This document shows, piece by piece, positions 1 through 6,863 of a stretch of DNA of 9,539 nt. The DNA lies in assembly GCA_026709745.1 (NCBI GenBank), contig JAPOSJ010000091.1:1-9539 (forward strand), given 5' to 3'. The notes beneath the pieces were generated by a model. That model was given only the letters and a program-made list of their open reading frames with translations, was not told the origin of the DNA and searched no databases. Each line of letters begins with the position of its first letter. The stretch's first letter is position 1. This stretch comes from Candidatus Dadabacteria bacterium (GTDB lineage: Bacteria; Desulfobacterota_D; UBA1144; Nemesobacterales; Nemesobacteraceae). The position numbers were made by a program, and so were the translations under genes.

Positions 1-626
1 GTCTGTCTCTCATAGCTGCGTCGATTGAGAAAATCGCCACTGAAATAAGGCACTACCAGAGGACTGAGGTCGCAGAGATGGAAGAACCCTTTACAGAAGG
101 GCAGAAAGGTTCTTCCGCCATGCCTCACAAGAGAAACCCTGTTCTTTCGGAAAATCTCTGCGGGCTCTCAAGAATAGTCAGGTCCCACTGCACTGCGGCC
201 CTTGAAAACATAGCTCTCTGGCATGAGAGGGACATAAGCCACTCTTCAGTTGAGAGGATAATAGGGCCTGACGGAACTATGCTGGTTGATTTCATGCTCC
301 AGAGGCTCTGCGGCCTCATTAAAGGCCTTTGTGTCTACCCGGAGAGACTGGAGAGCAACATATGGATTACGCACGGGCTTGTTTTTTCCCAGAAGGTTCT
401 GCTTGAGCTTATAAGAAAGGGTACATCAAGGGAAACTGCCTACTCGCTTGTGCAGCGAAACGCCATGCGTTGCTGGGAGGAAAAAACGGATTTCCGTGAG
501 ATGCTGAAAAACGATGTGCAGATAGCGGGTATTCTTTCAGTAGAAGAGGTTGATTCGTGCTTTGAACTCAAAGAGGATCTTAAGAACATAGACTATATTT
601 TCGCCGCCGTGTTCGGCGAATCATAA
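1..626 (+). CDS. purB: Adenylosuccinate lyase, C-terminal part (5' end outside window)
   Basis: This cytoplasmic enzyme of purine synthesis releases fumarate from SAICAR and from adenylosuccinate (succinyl-AMP). The frame is open from base 3, so the gene begins before the window; 207 residues are visible of a family length near 430. The fumarate lyase superfamily signature GSSAMPHKRNP lies at about 108-140 and forms the flexible loop carrying the catalytic serine. It is preceded by the typical helix reading TEVAEMEEPF and followed by WHERDISHSSVER, both characteristic of PurB rather than of argininosuccinate lyase or fumarase. The C-terminal ADSL helical domain fills the rest up to the TAA at 624-626. 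The internal ATG at 78 is not a start, because the conserved sequence continues upstream of it. The dsbA-like gene follows after 21 nt on the same strand, so they may be co-transcribed. No defect is visible. The family call is firm. Confidence 0.96.
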   Translation, partial: LSLIAASIEKIATEIRHYQRTEVAEMEEPFTEGQKGSSAMPHKRNPVLSENLCGLSRIVRSHCTAALENIALWHERDISHSSVERIIGPDGTMLVDFMLQRLCGLIKGLCVYPERLESNIWITHGLVFSQKVLLELIRKGTSRETAYSLVQRNAMRCWEEKTDFREMLKNDVQIAGILSVEEVDSCFELKEDLKNIDYIFAAVFGES

Positions 627-631
627 TCAAT

Positions 632-637
632 AAGGAG
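632..637 (+). promoter_or_regulatory. Ribosome binding site of the DsbA-like gene
   Basis: AAGGAG lies 10 nt before the ATG at 648. It supports this start over the in-frame ATG at 675 (codon 10), and it gives a normal signal peptide with a charged N-terminal region. Confidence 0.7.
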
Positions 638-647
638 TTTCTGTAAC

Positions 648-1682
648 ATGAAGAAAGAAATATTTACCCGAAAGATGGAAAAATCTATTACCTCCGTATT
701 CGCACTGGTTTTTCTGACTGCATTTTTTCTCTCGTCCGGGAGTCTTTTCGCGTTTGATATCATTGATTCTGGAAAACTTGAGCAGCACTTCAGGGGCCGC
801 TATGGAGTTTACCTGCCGCCGGGCTTTACGGTGAAAGCGGTTAAAGGCAAGAATTCCGATGTAAAAGGGTTTAAGGAGGGGGAATATCAGATCGGATTTC
901 CGGAAGGGGAAAACCGTAATTTCCCGTTTCTTGTCAGTCTTGACGGTAAATTTCTGATAATGGGCTCTGTAGCCACTGTAAAGGTGGATCAGATGAAGGA
1001 GACAGGTGTGGCGGGGATGAGAGAAGGAACAGTTCTTACCGAAGGCGGCGAGGTTCCGATTCTTGTTTCCGGGGATCGCGAAACGATAATTGTGGGAAGG
1101 CTTGAAAATCTCAATGAAGATCCTGCTGCTGAGACTGCCGCAAAGATATCCCTTGAAAATGTTCCCCTGAAAGGAAATTCTAAGGCCTTGGTAACAGTGG
1201 TTGAGTACTCGGATTTCCAGTGCGGTTACTGCGCAAGAGCGGCAGACCAGATTGCTGACTTTCTTAAAGATTACAAGGGTAAAGTCCGGTTCTTTTACAA
1301 GCAGTTTCCTCTTTCATTTCACAAGTGGGCTGAACAGGCATCTGTTTCCTCTCTTTGCATCTATGATCAGTCAAACGAGAAATTCTGGGAGTTCCACGAC
1401 GCCATTTTCAAGAAGCAAAGTGAGATAAAAGTTGCCGAAGCTAAGAAAACTTTGGCGGACATGGCAAGCAAGCTCGGTGTTGATATGAAAAAATACAATG
1501 AGTGTGTGGAGTCTGGACAGGCGAAGCAAAGGGTTGCTTCTGACATTGCGGAGGGTCGGTCAATCGGGGTAAGTGGCACCCCTACATTCGTTGTTGACGG
1601 CTTCGTAATTTCGGCAGGAGCCAATATGAAAGCGTTGAAAAACGCGGTGGATTACCGTCTTTCACTAAGTTCCGGAGAATAA
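648..1682 (+). CDS. Exported DsbA/DsbG-like thiol:disulfide oxidoreductase
   Basis: A 344-residue thioredoxin-fold protein that likely forms, breaks or rearranges disulfides in periplasmic proteins. Residues 1-35 look like a signal peptide: a Lys/Arg-rich start, a hydrophobic run at about 15-31, and a possible cleavage after Ala35. Residues about 40-160 form an N-terminal domain; the stretch with GEYQIGFPEG and SLDGKFLIMG resembles the dimerisation region of DsbC/DsbG-type proteins (my inference). The catalytic domain spans about 168-340, with redox motif CGYC at 192-195 after VVEYSDFQ and the cis-proline loop SGTP at 309-312. Cys237 and Cys286 are extra cysteines that could form a second disulfide. 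The insertion between the CXXC helix and the cis-Pro strand fits the DsbA fold (Thioredoxin_4/DSBA family). It lies between purB and the RDD gene, two genes upstream of gshA. Whether it acts as oxidase or isomerase cannot be decided from sequence, and no DsbB or DsbD partner is in the window. Confidence 0.88.
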   Translation: MKKEIFTRKMEKSITSVFALVFLTAFFLSSGSLFAFDIIDSGKLEQHFRGRYGVYLPPGFTVKAVKGKNSDVKGFKEGEYQIGFPEGENRNFPFLVSLDGKFLIMGSVATVKVDQMKETGVAGMREGTVLTEGGEVPILVSGDRETIIVGRLENLNEDPAAETAAKISLENVPLKGNSKALVTVVEYSDFQCGYCARAADQIADFLKDYKGKVRFFYKQFPLSFHKWAEQASVSSLCIYDQSNEKFWEFHDAIFKKQSEIKVAEAKKTLADMASKLGVDMKKYNECVESGQAKQRVASDIAEGRSIGVSGTPTFVVDGFVISAGANMKALKNAVDYRLSLSSGE

Positions 1683-1701
1683 TTCCTCTGGTATTCATAC
1701 C

Positions 1702-2445
1702 ATGAAATGTCCTGAGTGCGGTTACACGAGTTTTGATCACCTTGAGGAATGCAGAAAGTGCGGAGCCGGACTGTATCCTGTTCCTGTTTTCAGGTACCTC
1801 TATGAAGATGAGCTGAGTACGGGGGCTTTTATGGAGAGAGGGGCGGTGCTGGAGGGGAATGATGTTCTAGTGACGACCGCCGCTTCAGTTCCTGTCGCTA
1901 GGGCTTCGCAGGGGTTGCCTGAGGAAGCAGGGGCTGCCGCAGAACTTAAGGATTTTTTAACTTTCGAGAAGGAGATTGGGGAGGAAGTCGCCTTGGAGAA
2001 CAGAGATTCTCGGCCCCGGGGTATGGAACCAGCGGGTATGGGAAGCAGGTTCTTGGCTTTTTCCGTTGACTTTCTGGTTACCCTCTGCGTTGCAGCCGCG
2101 GCGCTTATCTCGGCTGCGTATCTCATCGAAGAGACATTTTTCCTAGGACTAGGAGAATTTGTTTCCATATGGGGGTGGATATGTCTTTGCGTTTACGTGC
2201 TTGCGACCACCTATTTTATTTTTCTTCCCTCATGGTGTGGAACGACTCTTGGAAAGTCACTTGCTGGAATACGAGTGGTGGCCCGGGACGGTTCTTCCGC
2301 CGGGTTCCATAAGAATCTGTTGAGGTGGGTTGGATGGATATTTTCCGTAACCGTCGTTTTCTTGGGTTTCGCACTCGCAGCATTTGATCCGCATCGAAGG
2401 ACTCTGAGCGACCGTATCTGCGGAACTCTGGTTGTGAGGGTCTGA
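1702..2445 (+). CDS. Zinc-ribbon plus RDD-domain membrane protein
   Basis: A 247-residue protein of unknown function with two recognisable parts. The first 20 residues carry two CXXC pairs (Cys3, Cys6, Cys17, Cys20) typical of a short zinc ribbon. A weakly conserved, acidic and Ala/Gly-rich linker follows to about residue 110. Residues about 112-247 fit the RDD family: Arg116 and Asp123 in GSRFLAFSVDF, a loop with GKSLAGIRVVARDG, and a C-terminal RTLSDRICGTLVV. Membrane segments are likely at about 120-142, 153-175 and 209-228, with the zinc ribbon probably cytoplasmic. RDD proteins have been linked to ion transport in some bacteria, but no specific role can be assigned here. The ATG has no good ribosome binding site; the nearest GGAG sits at the end of the previous gene, about 25 nt away. 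That spacing suggests translation linked to the upstream gene. gshA begins 2 nt after the stop. Confidence 0.8.
   Translation: MKCPECGYTSFDHLEECRKCGAGLYPVPVFRYLYEDELSTGAFMERGAVLEGNDVLVTTAASVPVARASQGLPEEAGAAAELKDFLTFEKEIGEEVALENRDSRPRGMEPAGMGSRFLAFSVDFLVTLCVAAAALISAAYLIEETFFLGLGEFVSIWGWICLCVYVLATTYFIFLPSWCGTTLGKSLAGIRVVARDGSSAGFHKNLLRWVGWIFSVTVVFLGFALAAFDPHRRTLSDRICGTLVVRV
2436..2440 (+). promoter_or_regulatory. Ribosome binding site that favours the TTG start of gshA
   Basis: GAGGG lies within the last codons of the RDD gene. It is 7 nt before TTG 2448 and 16 nt before the in-frame ATG 2457. The spacing favours TTG, although ATG 2457 would shorten the protein by only three residues. Confidence 0.45.
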
Positions 2446-2447
2446 TC

Positions 2448-3677
2448 TTGCTTACGATGCTGATAGAGCAGTTTGAAAGGACTATTGCGGAGAAAAGCAG
2501 GGAGATTTCCCGCTGGATGGAGTCGCATTGCGAAAATGTGATGGTGCCACTTTACAGCTCTGTTGACCTGCGTTTTTCCGAACATAAAATTGTCCCTATA
2601 GACACCAATGTTTTTCCCGCGGGTTTTAATAATCTCTCCGGGAAATTCAGAAGAAAAGCTGGGAAGCTTTTCAGGGAATACCTTCTTTCCGAGTATCCAA
2701 GCGCGGAGAAAATTCTTCTTGTTCCGGAGCTTAACACCAAAAACGCCTACTACTGGGAAAACATCTGGGTGATAAAGTCCATACTGGAGGCTGAAAGTTA
2801 TGAGGTACGTGTCGGCATTGCGAACGAGGAGTTTCAGAGAGACACGGCTTCGTTTGATTCTACGGGAGGAGAGGTAATTGAGGCGAGACGGGTTTTCCAG
2901 AAAGATGGTCTGGCTATGACAGAAGGTTTTGTTCCTGACATCGTGATGATAAACAACGATTTTTCGGAGAAATGTCCAAAGACCCTCCATAATCTTCGTC
3001 AGCCCGTTCTGCCTCCCGTTGAAATAGGTTGGCACGCGAGAAAGAAGGATGTGCATTTCGAATTTTACAACCGTCTCTGCGGTGAACTTGCAGACATCCT
3101 GGAAGTGGACCCTTGGGTTATGTCGGTTGAAACTGTTTTGGAAAGCGGGGTGGATTTTGATTTTCCAGAGGACAGGGATCGCGTGTCCGCAAAGGTTGGG
3201 GAAATTCTCTCGAAGGTTAGAAGCGAGTATTCAAAAAGAAAAGTCGAACACGAGCCCTCGATTTTTGTCAAAAGTAACTCGGGCACCTATGGCATGGCTG
3301 TCAGCAGTGTAAGAGCCCCGGAAGACATAATCGAGATGAACTCACGTGACCGCAAAAGAATGCGGGTCTCAAAAGGGGGAGTGCCTGTTCGGGATGTGGT
3401 AATACAGGAAGGTGTGCCCAGCTCTCTTCGCGTGGGAGGTGGTCTTGTCGCAGAGCCGGTTGTTTACCTTGTGAAGTCCCGGGTGGCAGGGATGTTCTAT
3501 AGGTTTAACCCTCTTCGGGGTGAACTTGAAAATCTTAATTCAAAAGGCATGGAGTTTCTTCAGAGCGATGGTTCTCCACATGGTGGAATTTCTCCGGCGT
3601 TTGATCTTGTCTCTAGAGTCGCTACTGTCGCGGCGGGCTACGAGATAGAGAAGGTGCTTATAGACGTTGAATGCTGA
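2448..3677 (+). CDS. gshA: Glutamate-cysteine ligase, Acidithiobacillus-type GshA
   Basis: A cytoplasmic enzyme that joins glutamate and cysteine with ATP to make gamma-glutamylcysteine, the first step of glutathione synthesis. The 409-residue protein matches the small GshA family first described in Acidithiobacillus (Thiobacillus) ferrooxidans (TIGR02049/PF08886), not the E. coli GshA or plant-type GCS2 families. Recognisable blocks are SVDLR (38-42), PIDTNVFPAGFNNL (50-63), PELNTKNAYYWEN (93-105), MINND (167-171), GWHARKKDVHF (194-204), VKSNSGTYGM (274-283, resembling an ATP-grasp nucleotide loop), VIQEGV (319-324) and FNPLRGELENLNSKGMEF (353-370). Length is normal and no block is missing. 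The start is probably TTG 2448; ATG 2457 is an alternative. The gene follows the RDD gene by 2 nt and its 3' end overlaps the probable start of the transporter. No gshB is in the window, so glutathione itself may depend on a gene elsewhere, or gamma-glutamylcysteine may be the product used. Family assignment comes from motif memory, without a search. Confidence 0.88.
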   Translation: MLTMLIEQFERTIAEKSREISRWMESHCENVMVPLYSSVDLRFSEHKIVPIDTNVFPAGFNNLSGKFRRKAGKLFREYLLSEYPSAEKILLVPELNTKNAYYWENIWVIKSILEAESYEVRVGIANEEFQRDTASFDSTGGEVIEARRVFQKDGLAMTEGFVPDIVMINNDFSEKCPKTLHNLRQPVLPPVEIGWHARKKDVHFEFYNRLCGELADILEVDPWVMSVETVLESGVDFDFPEDRDRVSAKVGEILSKVRSEYSKRKVEHEPSIFVKSNSGTYGMAVSSVRAPEDIIEMNSRDRKRMRVSKGGVPVRDVVIQEGVPSSLRVGGGLVAEPVVYLVKSRVAGMFYRFNPLRGELENLNSKGMEFLQSDGSPHGGISPAFDLVSRVATVAAGYEIEKVLIDVEC

Positions 3678-5076
3678 AATGCGCGGAGAAAAAGATTTTC
3701 CGACATCTGGGAAGTCCCTGATTTTTCTCGTTGTGGGTCCCGTTCTGGGTGCATTTCTTTTCTTTATAATGAAATCCTTCGGTTGGGGTAGCGATGCCTG
3801 CTGGACTGCCGCGGTTTCCACGGTATGCTCCATATGGTGGGTGTCTGAATCCATACCGATTCCCGTAACTTCCCTTCTGCCATTTGTTCTCTTTCCGGCT
3901 CTTGGGGTTCTTTCTCCCGGGGAAATCGGTGAGTCCTACGGAGCCCCACTTGTATTGCTGCTTCTTGGTGGACTCATGCTCTCAACGGCGATGGCTGGCA
4001 GCGGTGCGCACAGGCGACTTGCCCTTGTTATGGTCAATTTCTTCGGCGGGTCAAGCAACAGGAGACTCGTATTTGGTTTTATGGCCGCTTCAGCCGTGCT
4101 GAGCATGTGGATTTCCAATACAGCCACGACACTTATGATGCTTCCTGTGGCCCTTGCTGTGCTTGAAAAATCAGACGACAAGTCGCTTACGGTTCCCCTG
4201 CTCCTCGGAATCGCGTACGCGGCGAGTGTGGGTGGCATCGGAACGCCTATAGGAACTCCTCCCAACCTTGTGTTCAGCGAGATCTATTTCCAGAATACCG
4301 GCGTTGAGATTTCGTTTTTCACCTGGATGATCTGGGCAGTTCCGGTCGTTGTGATTTTCCTTCCGATAATCGCCCTTTATCTCACGCGCAATCTCCGAGG
4401 TTCAGGTGGTTTCGTTATGCCTGAAGCAGGACAGTGGAGTTCTCATGAGACAAGGGTGCTTGCGGTGTTTCTGATCACTGCGGTTACTTGGATGACACGT
4501 AGCGAGCCGTTTGGCGGATGGAAAACCTGGTTCGGTGTTCCGGGGGCAAACGACGCCGGGGTTGCACTTGCGGCGGTCATAGTGATGTTTATTGTGCCAA
4601 ATGGCAAGGGAGGCAGGTTGCTTGACTGGGATACCGCGAGCAGCATCCCCTGGGGAATACTGATCCTGTTCGGTGGCGGTATAGCGATTGCCAAGGCTTT
4701 TATGACATCCGGGCTCAGCATGGCCCTTGGCGCAGTACTCTCCGGGCTTGGCGTTCTCCATATCGTTCTGATACTGGCTATTGCATGTCTTGCAATTACT
4801 TTTCTTACAGAACTCACAAGCAACACTGCCACCACGACCCTGGTGATGCCGATTCTGGCTGCTACTGCTATGGCAATGGACATTGAACCCGCACTACTGA
4901 TGGTACCAGCGGCAATGAGTGCGAGCTGCGCTTTCATGCTTCCGGTCGCCACGGCACCGAATGTCGTTGTGTTCAGCGCAGGAGCTTTCTCGACGAAAGT
5001 AATGGCGAGGGAAGGACTGGCGCTTAATTTTATCGGTGTGCTTATTATTACAGCAGTGTGCGCGATTATGTTTTAG
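3667..5076 (+). CDS. SLC13/DASS-family sodium-coupled anion symporter
   Basis: An inner-membrane transporter of about 469 residues that uses the sodium gradient to import a di- or trivalent anion such as succinate, malate, citrate or sulfate. The two-fold pseudo-repeat is plain: SNTATTLMMLP at 150-160 and SNTATTTLVMP at 385-395 are the paired Ser-Asn-Thr motifs that bind substrate carboxylate and sodium in the bacterial homologue VcINDY. Each is followed by a tip loop, GTPIGTPPN at 192-200 and LPVATAPN at 425-432. The segment SCAFMLPVATAPNVVV (420-435) fits the PROSITE Na:sulfate symporter signature. About eleven hydrophobic segments cover most of the chain. TTG 3667 overlaps gshA by 11 nt and has AAGGTG 10 nt upstream; ATG 3679, 1 nt after the gshA stop, is equally possible and removes four residues. 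Co-transcription with gshA is likely. Substrate cannot be read from sequence, and a link to sulfur supply would be speculation. Confidence 0.9.
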   Translation: MNAEMRGEKDFPTSGKSLIFLVVGPVLGAFLFFIMKSFGWGSDACWTAAVSTVCSIWWVSESIPIPVTSLLPFVLFPALGVLSPGEIGESYGAPLVLLLLGGLMLSTAMAGSGAHRRLALVMVNFFGGSSNRRLVFGFMAASAVLSMWISNTATTLMMLPVALAVLEKSDDKSLTVPLLLGIAYAASVGGIGTPIGTPPNLVFSEIYFQNTGVEISFFTWMIWAVPVVVIFLPIIALYLTRNLRGSGGFVMPEAGQWSSHETRVLAVFLITAVTWMTRSEPFGGWKTWFGVPGANDAGVALAAVIVMFIVPNGKGGRLLDWDTASSIPWGILILFGGGIAIAKAFMTSGLSMALGAVLSGLGVLHIVLILAIACLAITFLTELTSNTATTTLVMPILAATAMAMDIEPALLMVPAAMSASCAFMLPVATAPNVVVFSAGAFSTKVMAREGLALNFIGVLIITAVCAIMF

Positions 5077-5101
5077 GATGAAGATAAAAGAGACAGAAGT
5101 A

Positions 5102-5348
5102 TTACACGATAAAGGTCACTCCACGTTTTTCATCTTCATCAGAAATCCATTCTTTAAAGTCTGAAAAGCGGCTACCAGAACAAAGACTTTCAGCGGCTTT
5201 CAGCTTGGTTACGACAATGCGTTTTCCATCTAAGCTAGAAAATAATCCTGTCGCCTTTTTTAAGATTTGCCGCACTGTGCAATGAGTGAGGAATTGTCAC
5301 CCGCCTCTTGACATCATTATTAGAAATTTCCACATTAGAAATTTTCAT
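5102..5348 (-). pseudogene. AbrB/MazE-type antitoxin relic, broken by one frameshift
   Basis: Reading the minus strand from ATG at 5348 gives 37 residues. They include VTIPHSLHSAANLKKGDR (residues 17-34), a clear match to the swapped-hairpin (SpoVT/AbrB) DNA-binding core of MazE/AbrB antitoxins, which usually read VTIP..L....LK.GDR. The frame then hits TAG at 5237-5235. Skipping one base resumes at 5233 with LDGKRIVVTKL, the expected last strands of the same fold. It then runs through an antitoxin-like acidic tail, FSDFKEWISDEDEK, to TAA at 5104-5102. The joined product would be about 81 residues, a normal length. GGAG sits 8 nt before the ATG. The shift lies near the TTTTC run at 5242-5238, where one T fewer would restore the frame. 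No toxin frame adjoins it: the space after the stop runs straight into the convergent symporter gene. A real decayed orphan, a sequencing error or a base-skipping site are the alternatives. The homology is by eye only. Confidence 0.65.
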
Positions 5349-5402
5349 AGATATTTCTCCGTTATATTAAGGATACCAAGCAGTAAAAATACTAAAGGAG
5401 AT

Positions 5403-5445
5403 AAAAACAGGACAGTCTTGCTGAAATGGGAGCAGCAGTGCCGTC
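5403..5445 (-). terminator. Probable rho-independent terminator of pyk
   Basis: On the minus strand, about 11 nt after the pyk stop, GACGG (5445-5441) can pair with CTGTC (5415-5411) and TGCTG (5437-5433) with CAGCA (5423-5419). A 3x3 internal loop separates the two stems, and the apical loop has nine bases. CTG and five T residues (5407-5403) follow. The hairpin is imperfect, with one G-U pair, so strength is uncertain, but position and T-tract fit. It also separates pyk from the antitoxin relic. Confidence 0.45.
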
Positions 5446-5456
5446 GCCAAAACAGA

Positions 5457-6863
5457 TTAAACTATCTCTCTCAGTTGGATTGAGTCTATGCCTGCGTTCG
5501 TGATAACGTCTGATACAAGCACTACAAGATCGCCCTGTTTCAATACCTGCTTTTCTTTTAGCAGCCCAAAAGCATCCTGTATTCTCTGTTCAGGATCTTC
5601 GGACTCCTCCATTAGGTGTGTAGCCACCGCCCTGTTCAGACATAGCTGGCGTTTTATTCTTCTATCAAAAGTTACGGCATGAATAGGCGTCTTGGCCGGT
5701 CTGCAGCTTGTCACAAGCTGGGCAATCAGCCCTTTCTTTGTTATTACAACAAGACATTTGGCGTCAATTGATTCGGCGAGTTCAATCGCTGAAGCCGCTA
5801 TATGCTGCTTGAGGTCCTCTCTTATAAGAAGCTTGCCCATCTGCAGGCTCGTGAGCCTCTCTGCTCTCCGGGCTATTTTGTCTATATGCTCTATTGACCT
5901 TATCGGGTATTTCCCTATTGCCGTTTCTCCTGAGAGCATAACAGCGTCTACTTCCTCGTAGACTGCGTTTGAGACGTCCGTTACTTCCGCACGGGTAGGA
6001 ATCGGGTTATCGATCATTGATTCGAGAAGATGGGTGGCTACTATCACTCTTTTGCCTTTCTCCTGACATTTACCGACTATCACTCTTTGTACGTCCGGCA
6101 ATTCCTCAATGCTTATCTCGATACCGAGATCTCCCCTCGCGACCATGACAGCGTCTGATGCCTGAACGATTTCCTCCACGTTTCGAACCCCCTCCTGATC
6201 TTCTATCTTGGAGATGATTTTTATTTCTTCAGCCGCTGCTCCGAGAATTCCCTTGAGTTCTGAAACGTCCTGAGCTTCCCTGACAAAAGAAAGGGCTATG
6301 TAGTCCACTCCGTTTCTTATTCCGAACTCTATATCGGCTTTGTCCTTCTCTGTTATTGAAGGAAGGTTGACTCTTACCCCGGGCAGGTTGACATGACGAT
6401 TGCTTTTCATAGTTCCTCCGTCGATCACCCTGCATTTCATTGTTGCATGGTCTTTTTTGAGAACCTCCAAGTTTATGAGACCGTTGTCCACAGTTATCTT
6501 CTCGCCTACCTGTACTTCGTTGATTATGTCTTCGTAATTTATATGGATTGAGGATTCTTCGACGTCATCAGGTCTTGCAGATACAATGATTACGTCTCCT
6601 TCATTTATCTGCAGGTCACTCTGCAGCACCCCAGTCCTGATTTCAGGTCCCTGGGTATCCATTATCAGTGCAATTGATTCTCCAACTTTCATGTTGATGG
6701 ATTTTACCGTTTTGATTACTTCAAGGTGGCTTTTGTGAGTGCCATGCGACATGTTCAGGCGCACAGCGTTCATTCCTGCCTCGTACATTTTCATCAGCAT
6801 TTCGTATGAACTTGTAGAGGGACCGGCGGTGCAGATTATCTTTGTTTTTCTAAAAGGTCTCAT
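5457..6863 (-). CDS. pyk: Pyruvate kinase
   Basis: The last glycolytic enzyme: it transfers phosphate from phosphoenolpyruvate to ADP in the cytoplasm, giving ATP and pyruvate. The 468-residue protein is complete. Visible blocks in order are KTKIICTAGPS (6-16), VRLNMSHG (34-41), MDTQGPEIRTG (68-78), a B domain at about 79-165, the active-site segment IKIISKIEDQEGV (214-226) with catalytic Lys219 and metal ligand Glu221, VARGDLGIEI (241-250) with Asp245, and ESMIDNPIPTRAEVTDV (281-297). DAVMLSGETAIGKYP (306-320) follows, and the C-terminal domain runs from about 345 to 468. The position usually reading ATQMLESM reads ATHLLESM (276-283), a variant I believe occurs in some lineages; the catalytic residues are intact. 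The start ATG lacks a strong ribosome binding site. The gene is on the same strand as the mrp operon but 158 nt beyond it, with its own putative control region and a likely terminator. Its base composition is poorer in G+C than the mrp genes. Confidence 0.97.
   Translation of the reverse strand: MRPFRKTKIICTAGPSTSSYEMLMKMYEAGMNAVRLNMSHGTHKSHLEVIKTVKSINMKVGESIALIMDTQGPEIRTGVLQSDLQINEGDVIIVSARPDDVEESSIHINYEDIINEVQVGEKITVDNGLINLEVLKKDHATMKCRVIDGGTMKSNRHVNLPGVRVNLPSITEKDKADIEFGIRNGVDYIALSFVREAQDVSELKGILGAAAEEIKIISKIEDQEGVRNVEEIVQASDAVMVARGDLGIEISIEELPDVQRVIVGKCQEKGKRVIVATHLLESMIDNPIPTRAEVTDVSNAVYEEVDAVMLSGETAIGKYPIRSIEHIDKIARRAERLTSLQMGKLLIREDLKQHIAASAIELAESIDAKCLVVITKKGLIAQLVTSCRPAKTPIHAVTFDRRIKRQLCLNRAVATHLMEESEDPEQRIQDAFGLLKEKQVLKQGDLVVLVSDVITNAGIDSIQLREIV

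Noticed and set aside
276..291. Idea that purB is truncated and starts inside the window at ATG 78 or later
   Set aside because: The reading frame and PurB-like sequence continue to base 3, so the gene is only cut by the window edge.
2211..3056. 281-residue open frame on the minus strand over the RDD gene end and gshA
   Set aside because: It lies fully over two well-supported + strand genes, shows no family motif and is rich in Arg and His as shadow frames often are.
5230..5265. Possible programmed frameshift in the antitoxin relic at the A6 run
   Set aside because: The -1 frame after the A run closes at once, and the frame needed is +1 nearer the TAG. A shift at the A run would also lose the conserved GDR. 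Mutation or sequencing error is simpler.
5286..5483. 65-residue + strand open frame in the convergent gap
   Set aside because: No motif, and it lies opposite the antitoxin relic, the putative terminator and the end of pyk.
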